A DNA stretch of 64,000 nucleotides. It comes from Cloacibacillus porcorum (lineage in GTDB: Bacteria > Synergistota > Synergistia > Synergistales > Synergistaceae). This document shows positions 25,517 to 33,976 of this stretch, piece by piece (position 1 is the stretch's first letter; each line of letters begins with the position of its first letter). Position numbers and translations under genes: made by a program. Below the pieces are notes generated by a model that did no database searches, was not told where the DNA came from, and worked only from the letters and a program-made list of their open reading frames with translations. The stretch is from NCBI RefSeq assembly GCF_001701045.1, contig NZ_CP016757.1:2878219-2942218 (forward strand), in the 5' to 3' direction.

Positions 25517-25669
25517 ATGAAAAAGTATGTCTGCACAGTATGCGGTTATGTATATGATCCCGAAGTCGGCGATCCCGATTCCGGAATAGCCCCCGGCACA
25601 GCCTTTGAAGACATCCCCGACGGATGGGTATGTCCCGTCTGTGGCGTCGGCAAAGACATGTTCGAATAA
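25517..25669 (+). CDS. Rubredoxin
   Basis: 50 residues from the ATG at 25517, after an AAGGAGAGGG site. [19 protein letters not shown] supplies the first CxxC pair, and [16 protein letters not shown] the second; together they bind one iron. It is a small cytosolic electron carrier, common in anaerobes for oxygen and peroxide defence. The length is that of ordinary rubredoxins (about 52). It is likely monocistronic. A large palindrome (family A relative) starts two bases after its stop and could terminate it. Confidence 0.97.
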   Translation: MKKYVCTVCGYVYDPEVGDPDSGIAPGTAFEDIPDGWVCPVCGVGKDMFE

Positions 25670-25670
25670 A

Positions 25671-25795
25671 AATCACGGCGTATAAGCACCGCTGACTTCA
25701 CAAAACATTACGGGAGATCCCTACAGCGTATCTGTATACGCTTCCGGGTCTCCCGTAATATTTTGCTTCGTCCTCGGCGCTTCTACGCCGTGATT
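25671..25795. repeat. Family A-related nested palindrome after rubredoxin
   Basis: Outer arms AATCACGGCGTA (25671-25682) and TACGCCGTGATT (25784-25795) are perfect complements. Middle arms ATTACGGGAGA (25707-25717) and TCTCCCGTAAT (25749-25759) are also perfect. GCGTAT/ATACGC lies at the tip. The right arm runs into TTTTT, so on the plus strand it can also serve as a terminator. The segment GCACCGCTGACTT matches the element at 62.0 kb. Confidence 0.8.
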
Positions 25796-26060
25796 TTTCA
25801 TATATTCTAGGTTTAATATCTTGGCACAGCTCCGGTATCGGGGCCCAAAGTTATTTAGCGGACGGCACTTCTCCGCGCCGTTTTCTTCACGCTATATTTT
25901 ACGCTTCCGGGTCTCCCGCAATATTTTGCTTCGCCATCGGCACTTCTCCGCCGTGATTTTTCATGTATTTAAAGTTTAGTATTTTAATACGGCTCCGGTA
26001 TCGGGGCTTAAAGTTATTTAGCGGACGGCACTTCTACACGCCGTTTTCTTCTTACGTCTA
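25738..26060. repeat. Tandem duplication, period about 163 bp
   Basis: Two diverged direct copies (25738-25900 and 25901-26060) each read CTTCCGGGTCTCCCG, then AATATTTTGCTTCG, GCCGTGATTTTTCAT, CTCCGGTATCGGGGC, then AAGTTATTTAGCGGACGGCA and CGCCGTTTTCTT. CCGGTATCGG and the TTATTTAGC...GGCACTT segment are reverse-orientation pieces of the family A core. The array fills the gap between rubredoxin and the convergent HD gene. Confidence 0.8.
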
Positions 26061-26082
26061 ATTTTCCGCTGGACGCCTCCGT

Positions 26083-26844
26083 TTACGCTTCGTCTATCTT
26101 TTTCATCAGGCTGTCGATTACGTCGTCGATTTTGTATTCTCTCAGGTCGTCGGCGATGCGCCGGAAGATGCCCTCCTCCTTCAGCGTCACCACCGAGACG
26201 GGAAAGTTGAGGTCCAGCGCCCAGGTGAGCTGTATCAGCCGGTAGTCCTGGAGCGAGCGCGCGTTGGCGTAGGAGCCGCGCCCCGTCGTCCGTATCTCAT
26301 CGACCAGCGCGGGAGATAGCCCCTGAACCCTCTTATGGCGCGGCAGCATGTCGTATATCGTTCCCTTGTCGATGCGGCTCTGCACCATGCGGAAGACGTC
26401 TATCTTATCGGCGTCGCGCGCGAGGGCGCACCAGCGGTAGACCGAGAGCGGCACATTCACCGGTATCTCAATCTTATTGTGGTGGCGCACCGCCGTCAGC
26501 ACCTTTTCTCTGTCTCCTGGTTCGATGCCCTGCCAGTCAAATTCCGCCGCCAATATCTCCGCGCCGCGGTCTCCGTGGTCGAAGCTCGCGCTGTCCTGAA
26601 AGGTCTGATAGTCGCGGTACTGAGAAAACCTCGCCGTGTCGTGCAGCAGCCCGATGGCGTGGGCGGTCCAGGCATCGTTTTCCTCGTCCCACTCAAGCGA
26701 CTCCGCGATCGCCGAGGCCAGCCGCTGCACGCGGAAGCTGTGCTTTCTCTTGAGCTCCTGCATCGGCGCGAGAGCGCCCTCTATCTTGAAAGAATCAACG
26801 TAAGCGTTGAACCATTTTTCTGTCTTTTCACTGGAATACATCAT
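26083..26844 (-). CDS. HD-domain phosphohydrolase
   Basis: 253 residues. HSFRVQRLASAIAESL (first His), AIGLLHDTARFSQY (His-Asp pair, about residues 87-88), FDHGDRGAEIL and AVRHHNK complete the HD metal set. WCALARDADKIDVFRMVQ is a further conserved block with a late Asp. Such proteins hydrolyse nucleotides or phosphate esters; the specific substrate cannot be read. It is a single gene facing rubredoxin convergently, with the repeat array between them. Confidence 0.85.
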   Translation of the reverse strand: MMYSSEKTEKWFNAYVDSFKIEGALAPMQELKRKHSFRVQRLASAIAESLEWDEENDAWTAHAIGLLHDTARFSQYRDYQTFQDSASFDHGDRGAEILAAEFDWQGIEPGDREKVLTAVRHHNKIEIPVNVPLSVYRWCALARDADKIDVFRMVQSRIDKGTIYDMLPRHKRVQGLSPALVDEIRTTGRGSYANARSLQDYRLIQLTWALDLNFPVSVVTLKEEGIFRRIADDLREYKIDDVIDSLMKKIDEA

Positions 26845-27245
26845 AAAACGCCTCCGATCTCACGAAATTATACAACAGTAAGCGGATAACCGCCTCGTTA
26901 TCACCAACACCTGCCGCCGTTAGATAAAAAATGGCCCGTTGGGGCCACTTGCCTACTCCTCTTTTTGCTAAATACCTGCGCGGTAAGGCTTTTTAAGCCA
27001 TTCGCGCCGCTATGCCTAAGCATATTGGCCTTGTTGACGGAGGCCGCATTTGAGAAGATTTCTCACGTAAAACATGCCGGTAGGGAAGCGGCAGGGAGGG
27101 CAAGAGACGCTCCGCACGCGTGGATATCCGAAAGTACGCGGGACAGGCGAACGGATACATGTATATTCTCCGCCGTACCCTCCATACCGAACGGCAATTA
27201 CAGCTGAAACAGCAATAATAAATATCACCCAAGGGGGAAATTAAA
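26845..27245. other. Gene-free gap with several hairpins
   Basis: About 400 bases. Small stems are visible: TGGCCC/GGGGCCA at about 26930, GAGAA/TTCTC near 27051 and CGCGT/ACGCG near 27118-27141. One 80-codon plus-strand frame (26965-27207) has no ribosome site and an arginine-rich composition unlike its neighbours, so I do not call it. The right end is the leader of the next small gene. A structured RNA cannot be excluded. Confidence 0.5.
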
Positions 27246-27509
27246 ATGGCAGTAAAGAACGACGACGAGATCAAGAAAAGCCTGGATATGCTTGAGGCGC
27301 ACACCGGTCCCTACGACGAGAAGTTCGCGCAGGCCCACGCGGAGGACATTCATGCAATGGCCGACCGCCTGAACGGTAAGAAGGACGACCTCTGGGAGCG
27401 CACGAGGAGATGGTTCGACGATCATTACGACCACGTAAAGGAACATCTGCACGACGACAAAGAAAAGATCGAGACCCACCTCCACCGTCATAAAGAGGAA
27501 AAGAAATAG
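27246..27509 (+). CDS. Small His- and Asp-rich soluble protein
   Basis: 87 residues with no membrane segment, highly charged and probably helical. Histidines cluster with acidic residues in the C-terminal half (RWFDDHYDHVKEHLHDD, then THLHRHKEEKK), suggesting metal binding or a coiled surface. No cysteine is present. A strong AAGGGGGA site precedes the ATG, and a rho-independent terminator follows 15 bases after the stop, so this is a real single-gene transcript. I do not recognise the family. Confidence 0.8.
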   Translation: MAVKNDDEIKKSLDMLEAHTGPYDEKFAQAHAEDIHAMADRLNGKKDDLWERTRRWFDDHYDHVKEHLHDDKEKIETHLHRHKEEKK

Positions 27510-27524
27510 CTTAATAACGGAGTC

Positions 27525-27568
27525 AGCCCCGACCGCGAGAGCAGCCAGCTCCGCGGACGGGGCTTTTT
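27525..27568 (+). terminator. Rho-independent terminator
   Basis: AGCCCCG-A-CCGCG pairs with CGCGG-A-CGGGGCT, followed by TTTTT. Confidence 0.85.
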
Positions 27569-27643
27569 CATATGGCAATTCTTACGCGGCGGTCCGCAGT
27601 GGATTTAGTCAGAGCCCCTGATAAAGGCATTCACCAATGGAGA

Positions 27644-28309
27644 TCAGCTCTGCCTGAGGACGAAATGGTTCCGCCGGAAGTTGAGCAGCCCTTCGTCTCT
27701 CATCCGGCACAACTCTTTTGACATCGCGCTGCGGTCCACGGAGAGATAATCGGCGAGCTGCTGGCGGTCGAAGGGAATGTCAAACTCTGACGCCCCCTGC
27801 CGCAGCGACTCGGCGGAGAGATATGAGAGCAGCTTCTGGCGCGTCGTACGCTGCGTCATATGCGTGAGCTTGTCGTTGAAACGGAGATTTTTTTCGGCGA
27901 GGACGGAGAGAAGGTTTCTCACCAACCGTGAGTGGAACTCGCAGGCCGAACCGCAGGTCGTGAGGACGCGGCGCACATTCATGAACATCACGGCGCCCGC
28001 CTCCGCCGCCACGACGCTGACGCCAAGCGTAACACCCTCCATGCAGGCGTAGCTCTCGGCGAATATCTGCCCCGGCCCGATCTCCGCGATAATGTTCCGG
28101 TTCCCCCAGAAGTCCTCTTTTATAAGATGAAGAGAGCCGGCGAGCACCATACCGATCGCCTCCGTGCTCTCGCCGAAGCGCATCACGAATTCGTTTTTCG
28201 CGTACTTCTTCGTATTCACCGAAAGGCAGGTAAGCATCGCCTCGATCTCTCTCTCATCAATGCCTTTGAAGAGCGGAGACTTTTTTATGACCTCAAGATA
28301 TTTTTTCAT
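27644..28309 (-). CDS. Crp/Fnr-family regulator, HcpR-like
   Basis: 221 residues. A cyclic-nucleotide-type beta barrel (about 15-120) and the long dimer helix precede a Crp-type winged helix (about 150-221: FDIPFDRQQLADYLSVDRSAMSKELCRMRDEGLLNF). No N-terminal Fnr-style four-cysteine cluster is seen; Cys28 and a few scattered cysteines occur. It is divergent from a ferredoxin gene and hcp, the arrangement of HcpR regulators that control hybrid cluster protein in response to nitrosative stress. A perfect palindrome in the gap may be its operator. The HcpR name rests on context. Confidence 0.85.
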   Translation of the reverse strand: MKKYLEVIKKSPLFKGIDEREIEAMLTCLSVNTKKYAKNEFVMRFGESTEAIGMVLAGSLHLIKEDFWGNRNIIAEIGPGQIFAESYACMEGVTLGVSVVAAEAGAVMFMNVRRVLTTCGSACEFHSRLVRNLLSVLAEKNLRFNDKLTHMTQRTTRQKLLSYLSAESLRQGASEFDIPFDRQQLADYLSVDRSAMSKELCRMRDEGLLNFRRNHFVLRQS

Positions 28310-28320
28310 ATTGCTCCTTT

Positions 28321-28336
28321 TGTTGTTTTTACAACA
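28321..28336. promoter_or_regulatory. Perfect palindrome, candidate Crp/Fnr-type operator
   Basis: TGTTGT-TTTT-ACAACA, a perfect 6-4-6 palindrome, lies 11 bases before the regulator start and about 100 bases before the ferredoxin start. The 16-base size is typical for Crp/Fnr family sites. Confidence 0.6.
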
Positions 28337-28436
28337 GATTTACTGTATTTATTGTAGTATCCTCTAACCGTAAAAATCAAGAGCGACAGATGACAGACAA
28401 TTTACGAAATAAGAGACAGGTTTGGGAGGAATAGAG

Positions 28437-29147
28437 ATGCTGAGAAGAATAATCGAGATAGACGAAACAAAGTGCAGCGGCTGCGGGGCCTGCGCCGAGG
28501 CCTGCCACGAGGGCGCGATCGCGATGGTCGGCGGCAAGGCAAAGCTGACTCGCGACGACTACTGCGACGGGCTCGGCGACTGCCTGCCGACATGCCCCAC
28601 CGGCGCGATCACCTTCGTGGAGCGCGAGGCCAAGGCCTATGATAAGAACGCGGCAGAGGCAAATATGGCCGCTAAGAAGAGTTCGGCAGACAAACTGCCA
28701 TGCGGCTGTCCGGGAACGCAGGCGCGCGGGATCACGCGCAGCGCGGAGGCGCAGGAGAGCGCGGCCTGTTCCGTGCAAACTGTTTCGCGGCTCTCGCAGT
28801 GGCCGGTCCAGATAAGGCTGGTACCCGTGAACGCCCCATATTTCGACGGCGCAAAGCTGCTCGTCGCCGCCGATTGCACGGCCTTCGCGCGCGCCGATTT
28901 CCACGAACGGTTCATCAAAAACCATGTGACGCTCGTCGGCTGCCCAAAGCTCGATGCTGTGGACTACGCGGAAAAGCTTACGGAGATATTGAAAAGCAAC
29001 GATATAAAGAGCCTCACAGTCGTGCGCATGGAGGTCCCCTGCTGCGGCGGCCTTGAGGCGGCGGTGAAGAGCGCGCTGCAGGCCAGCGGAAAGTTTATCC
29101 CCTGGCAGGTCGTGACGATAACTGTCGACGGACGGATACTTGATTAA
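28437..29147 (+). CDS. 2[4Fe-4S] ferredoxin-domain protein
   Basis: 236 residues from the ATG at 28437. GGGAGGA lies 8 bases before it, and the TTG further upstream sits ahead of that site and is unlikely. Residues 1-60 hold two cluster motifs, CSGCGACAEACHEGAI and CDGLGDCLPTCPTGAI. The rest (about 90-236) contains CGCPG, ADCTAF, VGCPKLD and PCCGG, resembling iron-sulfur oxidoreductase partners seen beside hcp. It probably passes electrons to Hcp, whose gene starts 68 bases downstream. Confidence 0.87.
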   Translation: MLRRIIEIDETKCSGCGACAEACHEGAIAMVGGKAKLTRDDYCDGLGDCLPTCPTGAITFVEREAKAYDKNAAEANMAAKKSSADKLPCGCPGTQARGITRSAEAQESAACSVQTVSRLSQWPVQIRLVPVNAPYFDGAKLLVAADCTAFARADFHERFIKNHVTLVGCPKLDAVDYAEKLTEILKSNDIKSLTVVRMEVPCCGGLEAAVKSALQASGKFIPWQVVTITVDGRILD

Positions 29148-29215
29148 ATCAGGCGGCACATCGCCGCGAAATCAGTAAAAAATAAACGAATAATAGAATG
29201 TGAGGAGAGATCATT

Positions 29216-30811
29216 ATGGACGAAAAGATGTTTTGCTTTCAGTGCGAACAGACGGCCGGCGGAAAAGGATGTATGGGAAGGGCGGGCGTCTGCGGAAAAC
29301 CGGCGGATACGGCGGCGCTTCAGGACAAGCTGACGGGGGCGCTCATCGGCCTCGCGCGTGCCGCGGAGGGAAACAGACCGACGGAGAGCAGTGACAGAGT
29401 CATGCTGGCGGGGCTTTTCACAACGGTAACGAATGTGAACTTCAACAGCGAGACGGTGGCGGAGATGACAGAAAAGGTGCACCTGGAGACGGAGAGGCTT
29501 GTGCCGCGCTGCGGCAGCTGCGCCGCCCACTGCTCGAGAAACGACGATTACGATATGAACGGCCTCTGGAACGCGGACGAGGATATCCGCTCGCTGAAAT
29601 CGCTGATCCTCTTCGGCCTGCGCGGCATGGCGGCCTACGCCTATCACGCGCTGGTCCTCGGCTACAGCGACAGGGAGGTCAACGACTTCTTCTACGAGGC
29701 GCTCCTGGCCATCGGCAAAGACAATAATACGATGGAGACGCTGCTGCCCCTCGTCCTCAGGACGGGGGAGGTAAATCTTCGCTGCATGGAGCTGTTAGAC
29801 CGCGCCAATACGGAGACCTACGGGACGCCGGAGCCGACCGCCGTCTCCTTCAAAGTTGAGAAGGGCCCATTTATCGTCATCAGCGGCCACGACCTGCGCG
29901 ACCTGAAGCTGCTGCTGGAACAGAGCGCGGGCCGGGGCGTCAACGTCTACACCCACGGTGAAATGCTGCCGGCGCACGCCTACCCTGAACTGAAAAAATA
30001 TCCGCACCTCAAGGGCAATTTCGGCACCGCCTGGCAGAATCAGCAGCGGGAGTTCGCGGACATCCCCGCCCCCATCCTCTTTACCACAAACTGCCTGATG
30101 CCGGTAAAACCATCTTACGCGGACCGCGTCTTCACCACAGAGGTGGTCTCCTTCCCCGGACTGGTGCATATCGGAGAGGATAAGGACTTCGCCCCCGTCA
30201 TTGAAAGGGCTATCGCGCTCGGCGGCTGGAGCGAGGATAAAAATTTCACGGGCATCAACGGAGGCGGCGGTACGGTGACCGGCTTCGGCCACGGCGCCGT
30301 GCTCGCCTCGGCAGAGAAGATCGTGGCGGCGGTAAAGGCGGGAGCGATCAGCCGCTTCTTCCTCGTCGGCGGCTGCGACGGCGCAAAGCCGGGGCGCAAC
30401 TATTACACGGAGTTCGTCAAAAAATGTCCCGCCGACACCGTCATCCTCACGCTGGCTTGCGGCAAGTACCGCTTCAACGACCTTGACCTCGGGACGGTCG
30501 ACGGCTTCCCGCGCATCATGGATATGGGACAGTGCAACGACGCCTACGGCGCGATCCGCGTCGCCACCGCGCTTGCGGAGGCCTTCAAGTGCGGCGTCAA
30601 CGACCTGCCGCTTTCGCTCGTGCTCTCATGGTACGAACAGAAGGCCGTCTGCATCCTGCTGACGCTGCTCCACCTCGGCATAAAGAACATCCTGCTCGGC
30701 CCAACGCTTCCGGCCTTCGTCTCGCCGAACGTGCTGAACTTCCTTGTTGAGCATTACGGCATCGCCCCGACAAGCACGCCGGAGGCGGACTTGAAAAAGA
30801 TTCTCGGATAA
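29216..30811 (+). CDS. hcp: Hybrid cluster protein (hydroxylamine/NO reductase)
   Basis: 531 residues. MFCFQCEQTAGGKGCMGRAGVC is the N-terminal [4Fe-4S] binding run. Hybrid-cluster ligands lie in GGCDGAKPGRNYYTEF, LACGKYRFND, MGQCNDAYGAIRVA and SWYEQKAVCILLTLLHLGIKNI. In E. coli the protein reduces nitric oxide; hydroxylamine reduction is seen in vitro. It follows the ferredoxin and faces the Crp/Fnr regulator, which together suggest a nitrosative or oxidative stress unit. GAGGAGAG precedes the ATG and a strong terminator follows. Confidence 0.97.
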   Translation: MDEKMFCFQCEQTAGGKGCMGRAGVCGKPADTAALQDKLTGALIGLARAAEGNRPTESSDRVMLAGLFTTVTNVNFNSETVAEMTEKVHLETERLVPRCGSCAAHCSRNDDYDMNGLWNADEDIRSLKSLILFGLRGMAAYAYHALVLGYSDREVNDFFYEALLAIGKDNNTMETLLPLVLRTGEVNLRCMELLDRANTETYGTPEPTAVSFKVEKGPFIVISGHDLRDLKLLLEQSAGRGVNVYTHGEMLPAHAYPELKKYPHLKGNFGTAWQNQQREFADIPAPILFTTNCLMPVKPSYADRVFTTEVVSFPGLVHIGEDKDFAPVIERAIALGGWSEDKNFTGINGGGGTVTGFGHGAVLASAEKIVAAVKAGAISRFFLVGGCDGAKPGRNYYTEFVKKCPADTVILTLACGKYRFNDLDLGTVDGFPRIMDMGQCNDAYGAIRVATALAEAFKCGVNDLPLSLVLSWYEQKAVCILLTLLHLGIKNILLGPTLPAFVSPNVLNFLVEHYGIAPTSTPEADLKKILG

Positions 30812-30831
30812 CGGGGATTCCAACAGCTGTG

Positions 30832-30863
30832 AAAGGCCGCTCTGAAAGGGGCGGCCTTTGTTA
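30832..30863 (+). terminator. Terminator after hcp
   Basis: AAAGGCCGC and GCGGCCTTT form a 9-bp stem around a 10-base loop, followed by a T-rich tail. Confidence 0.75.
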
Positions 30864-30920
30864 ATTCAAAACCATGATTATGGGAAAATTTATCCCTCTC
30901 CCGCCGCGTCCGGCGACACC

Positions 30921-31484
30921 TCAGCCGATCATCGAAAGGAAATAGCGGTGGACGCGTTCGTCGTCCGTTATCTCGGGGTGAAAGGCAGTGGCAAGCATAT
31001 TCCTCTCCCGCGCCGCCGTAATCAGCCCCGCGTGACGCGCGAGCACCTCCGTGCCGCCGCCCACGGAGGCGATGTAGGGCGCGCGGATGAAGGGCATCTC
31101 GACATTCATCATCCCCGCAAATTCGCCGCGCGTGATGAAGCTCGCGAGCTGACGGCCATAGCCGTTGCGGCGCACGGTAATATCCATCGCCGCGAAGTGG
31201 CGGCGCTCGTCGTTTTCGATCTCCTTCGCGAGCAGGATCATCCCGGCGCAGGTCCCCCAGACAGGCAGCCCCTCCATCATCATCACGCGCATCGGCTCAA
31301 AGAGGCCAAGCTCCCGCAGCAGTTTGCCCTGCGCCGTGCTCTCCCCGCCGGGAAAGATCAGCGCGTCAAGCCGCTTAAGATCCGCCCGTTCGCGTATCTC
31401 GACAGACTCCGCGCCGATGCGCGCGAGCATCGCGCAGTGTTCGGCAAAGGCTCCCTGCACCGCGCAGACACCGACGCGTTTCAT
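30921..31484 (-). CDS. pdxT: Pyridoxal 5'-phosphate synthase glutaminase subunit
   Basis: 187 residues. Class I glutaminase that feeds ammonia to PdxS. IGVCAVQGAFAEH-type start, FPGGEST, the nucleophile Cys in WGTCAGMILLAKEI (about residue 81) and the His/Glu pair in ATAFHPEITDD are all present. Length is standard. Its ATG shares one base with the pdxS stop. Confidence 0.97.
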   Translation of the reverse strand: MKRVGVCAVQGAFAEHCAMLARIGAESVEIRERADLKRLDALIFPGGESTAQGKLLRELGLFEPMRVMMMEGLPVWGTCAGMILLAKEIENDERRHFAAMDITVRRNGYGRQLASFITRGEFAGMMNVEMPFIRAPYIASVGGGTEVLARHAGLITAARERNMLATAFHPEITDDERVHRYFLSMIG

Positions 31485-32362
31485 TATTTTCCGCGCTCCG
31501 CCATCAGCACGGAGATCTCGTTCTCATTAATGCCGACCATCGCGCCGCCGAGGTCTTCGGATATCTCCGCGAGTATCTTGGGGTCCTCATAATTCGTGAC
31601 CGCCTTGACGATCGCCGCCGCCCTCTTCTCGGGGTTGCCTGACTTGAAGATGCCGCTGCCGACAAAGACGCCCTCCGCGCCGAGCAGCATCATCAGCGCC
31701 GCGTCGGCGGGCGTCGCCACGCCGCCAGCGGCGAAGTTTACGACCGGCAGCCTGCCGCTGTCGTGAACCTCGCGCAGCAGCGCGTAGGGTACCTGCAGCT
31801 CCTTCGCCGCCTCAAAGAGCTCGTCTTCGCGCATCGAGGCGACGCGCGCAATCTCGGACTGCATCGCGCGCATATGACGCACCGCCTGCACGACGTCGCC
31901 GGTCCCCGGCTCGCCCTTCGTGCGGATCATCGTCGCCCCCTCCTCAATGCGCCGCAGCGCCTCCGAGAGGTTTCTCGCGCCGCAGACAAAGGGCACGCGA
32001 AAGGCGGTCTTATCGATATGATAGACGTCGTCGGCGGGGCTCAGCACCTCGCTCTCGTCTATGTAATCGATCTCGATCGCCTCAAGGATGCGCGCCTCGG
32101 CGATGTGGCCGATGCGGCATTTGGCCATCACAGGGATACTGACGGCCTGCTGGATGCCCCTGATCATCTTCGGGTCGCTCATGCGCGAAACGCCGCCCGC
32201 CGCGCGGATATCCGCGGGAATACGCTCAAGCGCCATAACGGCGCAGGCCCCGGCGCCCTCCGCGATCTTCGCCTGCTCCGGCGTCGTAACATCCATGATC
32301 ACGCCGCCCTTAAGCATCTTCGCGAGGTCGCGGTTAAGTTTTATCTGGTCTCTATTCTCCAT
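31484..32362 (-). CDS. pdxS: Pyridoxal 5'-phosphate synthase subunit PdxS
   Basis: 292 residues. It builds PLP from ribose 5-phosphate, glyceraldehyde 3-phosphate and ammonia in a TIM-barrel. [51 protein letters not shown] and [32 protein letters not shown] are diagnostic. It is the first gene of pdxST and divergent from a MocR-type regulator. An AGGAGG site precedes the ATG. Confidence 0.98.
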   Translation of the reverse strand: MENRDQIKLNRDLAKMLKGGVIMDVTTPEQAKIAEGAGACAVMALERIPADIRAAGGVSRMSDPKMIRGIQQAVSIPVMAKCRIGHIAEARILEAIEIDYIDESEVLSPADDVYHIDKTAFRVPFVCGARNLSEALRRIEEGATMIRTKGEPGTGDVVQAVRHMRAMQSEIARVASMREDELFEAAKELQVPYALLREVHDSGRLPVVNFAAGGVATPADAALMMLLGAEGVFVGSGIFKSGNPEKRAAAIVKAVTNYEDPKILAEISEDLGGAMVGINENEISVLMAERGK

Positions 32363-32396
32363 CTCAAAATATCCTCCTGAATCGTTCCGGTAATTT

Positions 32397-32473
32397 CACA
32401 GCTGTGTAAGGAGAGTTATAGTTTATAATTGTCATTGCTTCAATGGATAAATATTATTTATTTTTTAATGACA
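32397..32473. promoter_or_regulatory. Divergent pdxS/pdxR control region
   Basis: The 125-base gap holds a perfect palindrome CACAGCTGTG (32397-32406) and separated inverted arms TGTCATT (32430-32436) and AATGACA (32467-32473). A TATAAT-like tract lies between them. MocR/PdxR proteins bind paired sites in such gaps; which elements matter here is inference. Confidence 0.5.
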
Positions 32474-32487
32474 GATGAGGTAAACCG

Positions 32488-33852
32488 ATGATCTTTGACT
32501 TTATAAGAATAGACAAGAGGGGCGGCGACGCGCTCTGGCGGCAGATATACGAACAGTTCGCGGCGGCCGCCGACAGCGGGATGATCGCGCCGCTCACGCG
32601 GCTTCCCTCGATACGCGAGCTCGCCGAGGGGCTATCGGTGAGCCGTTCGCCGGTCGAAAACGCCTATGAACGGCTCCATATCGACGGCTACCTTATGAGC
32701 CGACCGAAGAGCGGATATTTTATCGCCCCGCGCCGCCGCGGAGGCATGGCGGCGCGAGAGAGGACGCGGGCGAAAAATTCCGCGGATATACGCTACGACC
32801 TCAGCTCCGGCAGGATAGAGGCGAAGAGCGCCGACCTCTCGGCATGGCGGCGCTGCCTGCGCGCGGCGCTGAAACGTGAGGACGAGATCACCTCGCGCGG
32901 CGATCCCTGCGGCGAGGGCGAGCTGCGCGCACAGCTCGCGGCTTATGCCTACCGCGCGCGCGGCGTGAAATGCCGCGCGGAGGAGATCGTCACCGCCTCC
33001 GGCACACAGCAGCTGCTGTCGCTGCTCTGCCGCGCCCTTGGCAGGGGTGGGCGCGCGGTGCTGGAGAGCCCCGGTTTTGAACAGGGAGAGCGGGTGCTGC
33101 GCGACTACGGCTGGGAGGTCTCCGTTGTCGAGGAATCGCCGGATACTGCGGGGAGGCTCGGCGGCGCGGATATCTTTATGGAAATCGGCTCCAAGCGGCC
33201 GCTGCGTACGCTCGCGCAGCGCACGCGTCGCCGGGGCGCGCTAGCGGAATGGGCGCGTGAAAACGGGCGCTTCATCATCGAGGACGACTATAACGGCGAG
33301 CTGCGCTATCTCGCGCGTCCCATACCGGCGATGCAGCCGCTCGCGCCGGAGAATATCGTCTACATCGGCAGCTTTTCCCAGCTGCTGCTGCCCTCGGTGC
33401 GCGTCGCCTATATGGCGCTGCCGCCGCGGCTTGCGGAGAGCTGCGCGGAGGCGGCCCGCTTTTACGACCCCACATCGAGTAAGGTCGAACAGCTCGCGCT
33501 CGCCGATTATATCCGCGAGGGACATCTCGAACGGCACCTGCGGCGCTGCCGCAAGCTCTATCTGCGCAAAAGCCGCCTCTTCTCGGAGGCGCTGACGCGG
33601 ACCTTCGGCCCTTCGCTCAGGTGGCGGCTGCTCGAAACCTCGACCGCCTTCGCCCTCACCGCGAGCGGCGCGGAAGAGCTGCGGCTGGCGGCGCTGCGTG
33701 AGGGGATCAAGATCGAAACCGACGGCGGCGACATCCTGCTCTCCTTCGCCGGCCTTCCCGAGGAGGATATCGCCGCGGCGGTCTCGGCGCTGAAAGAGGC
33801 CTGGCCCCGGCTCGGCAATGAGGGCAAAGAGGGAGCGGCAGCGCGCGCATAG
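32488..33852 (+). CDS. MocR-type (GntR-aminotransferase) regulator, PdxR-like
   Basis: 454 residues. A GntR winged helix at about 12-75 (GDALWRQIYEQFAAAADSG, then LPSIRELAEGLSVSRSPVENAYERL) is joined to a class I aminotransferase-like domain (about 105-440). The latter keeps PLP-site features: SGTQQLLSLLCRALG, IEDDYNGELRY, and YIGSFSQLLLPSVRVAYM. The usual Schiff-base lysine in the SFSK position appears as Q here (SFSQLLLPS), which is odd. Divergence from pdxST suggests a PLP-responsive PdxR. Ribosome site is weak (GAGG). Confidence 0.9.
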   Translation: MIFDFIRIDKRGGDALWRQIYEQFAAAADSGMIAPLTRLPSIRELAEGLSVSRSPVENAYERLHIDGYLMSRPKSGYFIAPRRRGGMAARERTRAKNSADIRYDLSSGRIEAKSADLSAWRRCLRAALKREDEITSRGDPCGEGELRAQLAAYAYRARGVKCRAEEIVTASGTQQLLSLLCRALGRGGRAVLESPGFEQGERVLRDYGWEVSVVEESPDTAGRLGGADIFMEIGSKRPLRTLAQRTRRRGALAEWARENGRFIIEDDYNGELRYLARPIPAMQPLAPENIVYIGSFSQLLLPSVRVAYMALPPRLAESCAEAARFYDPTSSKVEQLALADYIREGHLERHLRRCRKLYLRKSRLFSEALTRTFGPSLRWRLLETSTAFALTASGAEELRLAALREGIKIETDGGDILLSFAGLPEEDIAAAVSALKEAWPRLGNEGKEGAAARA

Positions 33853-33976
33853 GGGACGCCGGTAAAAAACAGCTTGACGGCGCGGCGTAAAATCCGCGCA
33901 AAGGCCCTCATTCCGTCCGCTTTTTGATGTATAATTAAATCGTAAAATAAAATAATTTTATTTTGGAGGTATATAA

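Noticed and set aside
25671-26060. CRISPR array
   Set aside because: There are only two diverged long repeats, no uniform short repeat-spacer pattern and no cas genes.
26965-27207. 80-codon ORF in the gap before the small His-rich protein
   Set aside because: No ribosome site, rare-looking composition, and hairpins run through it.
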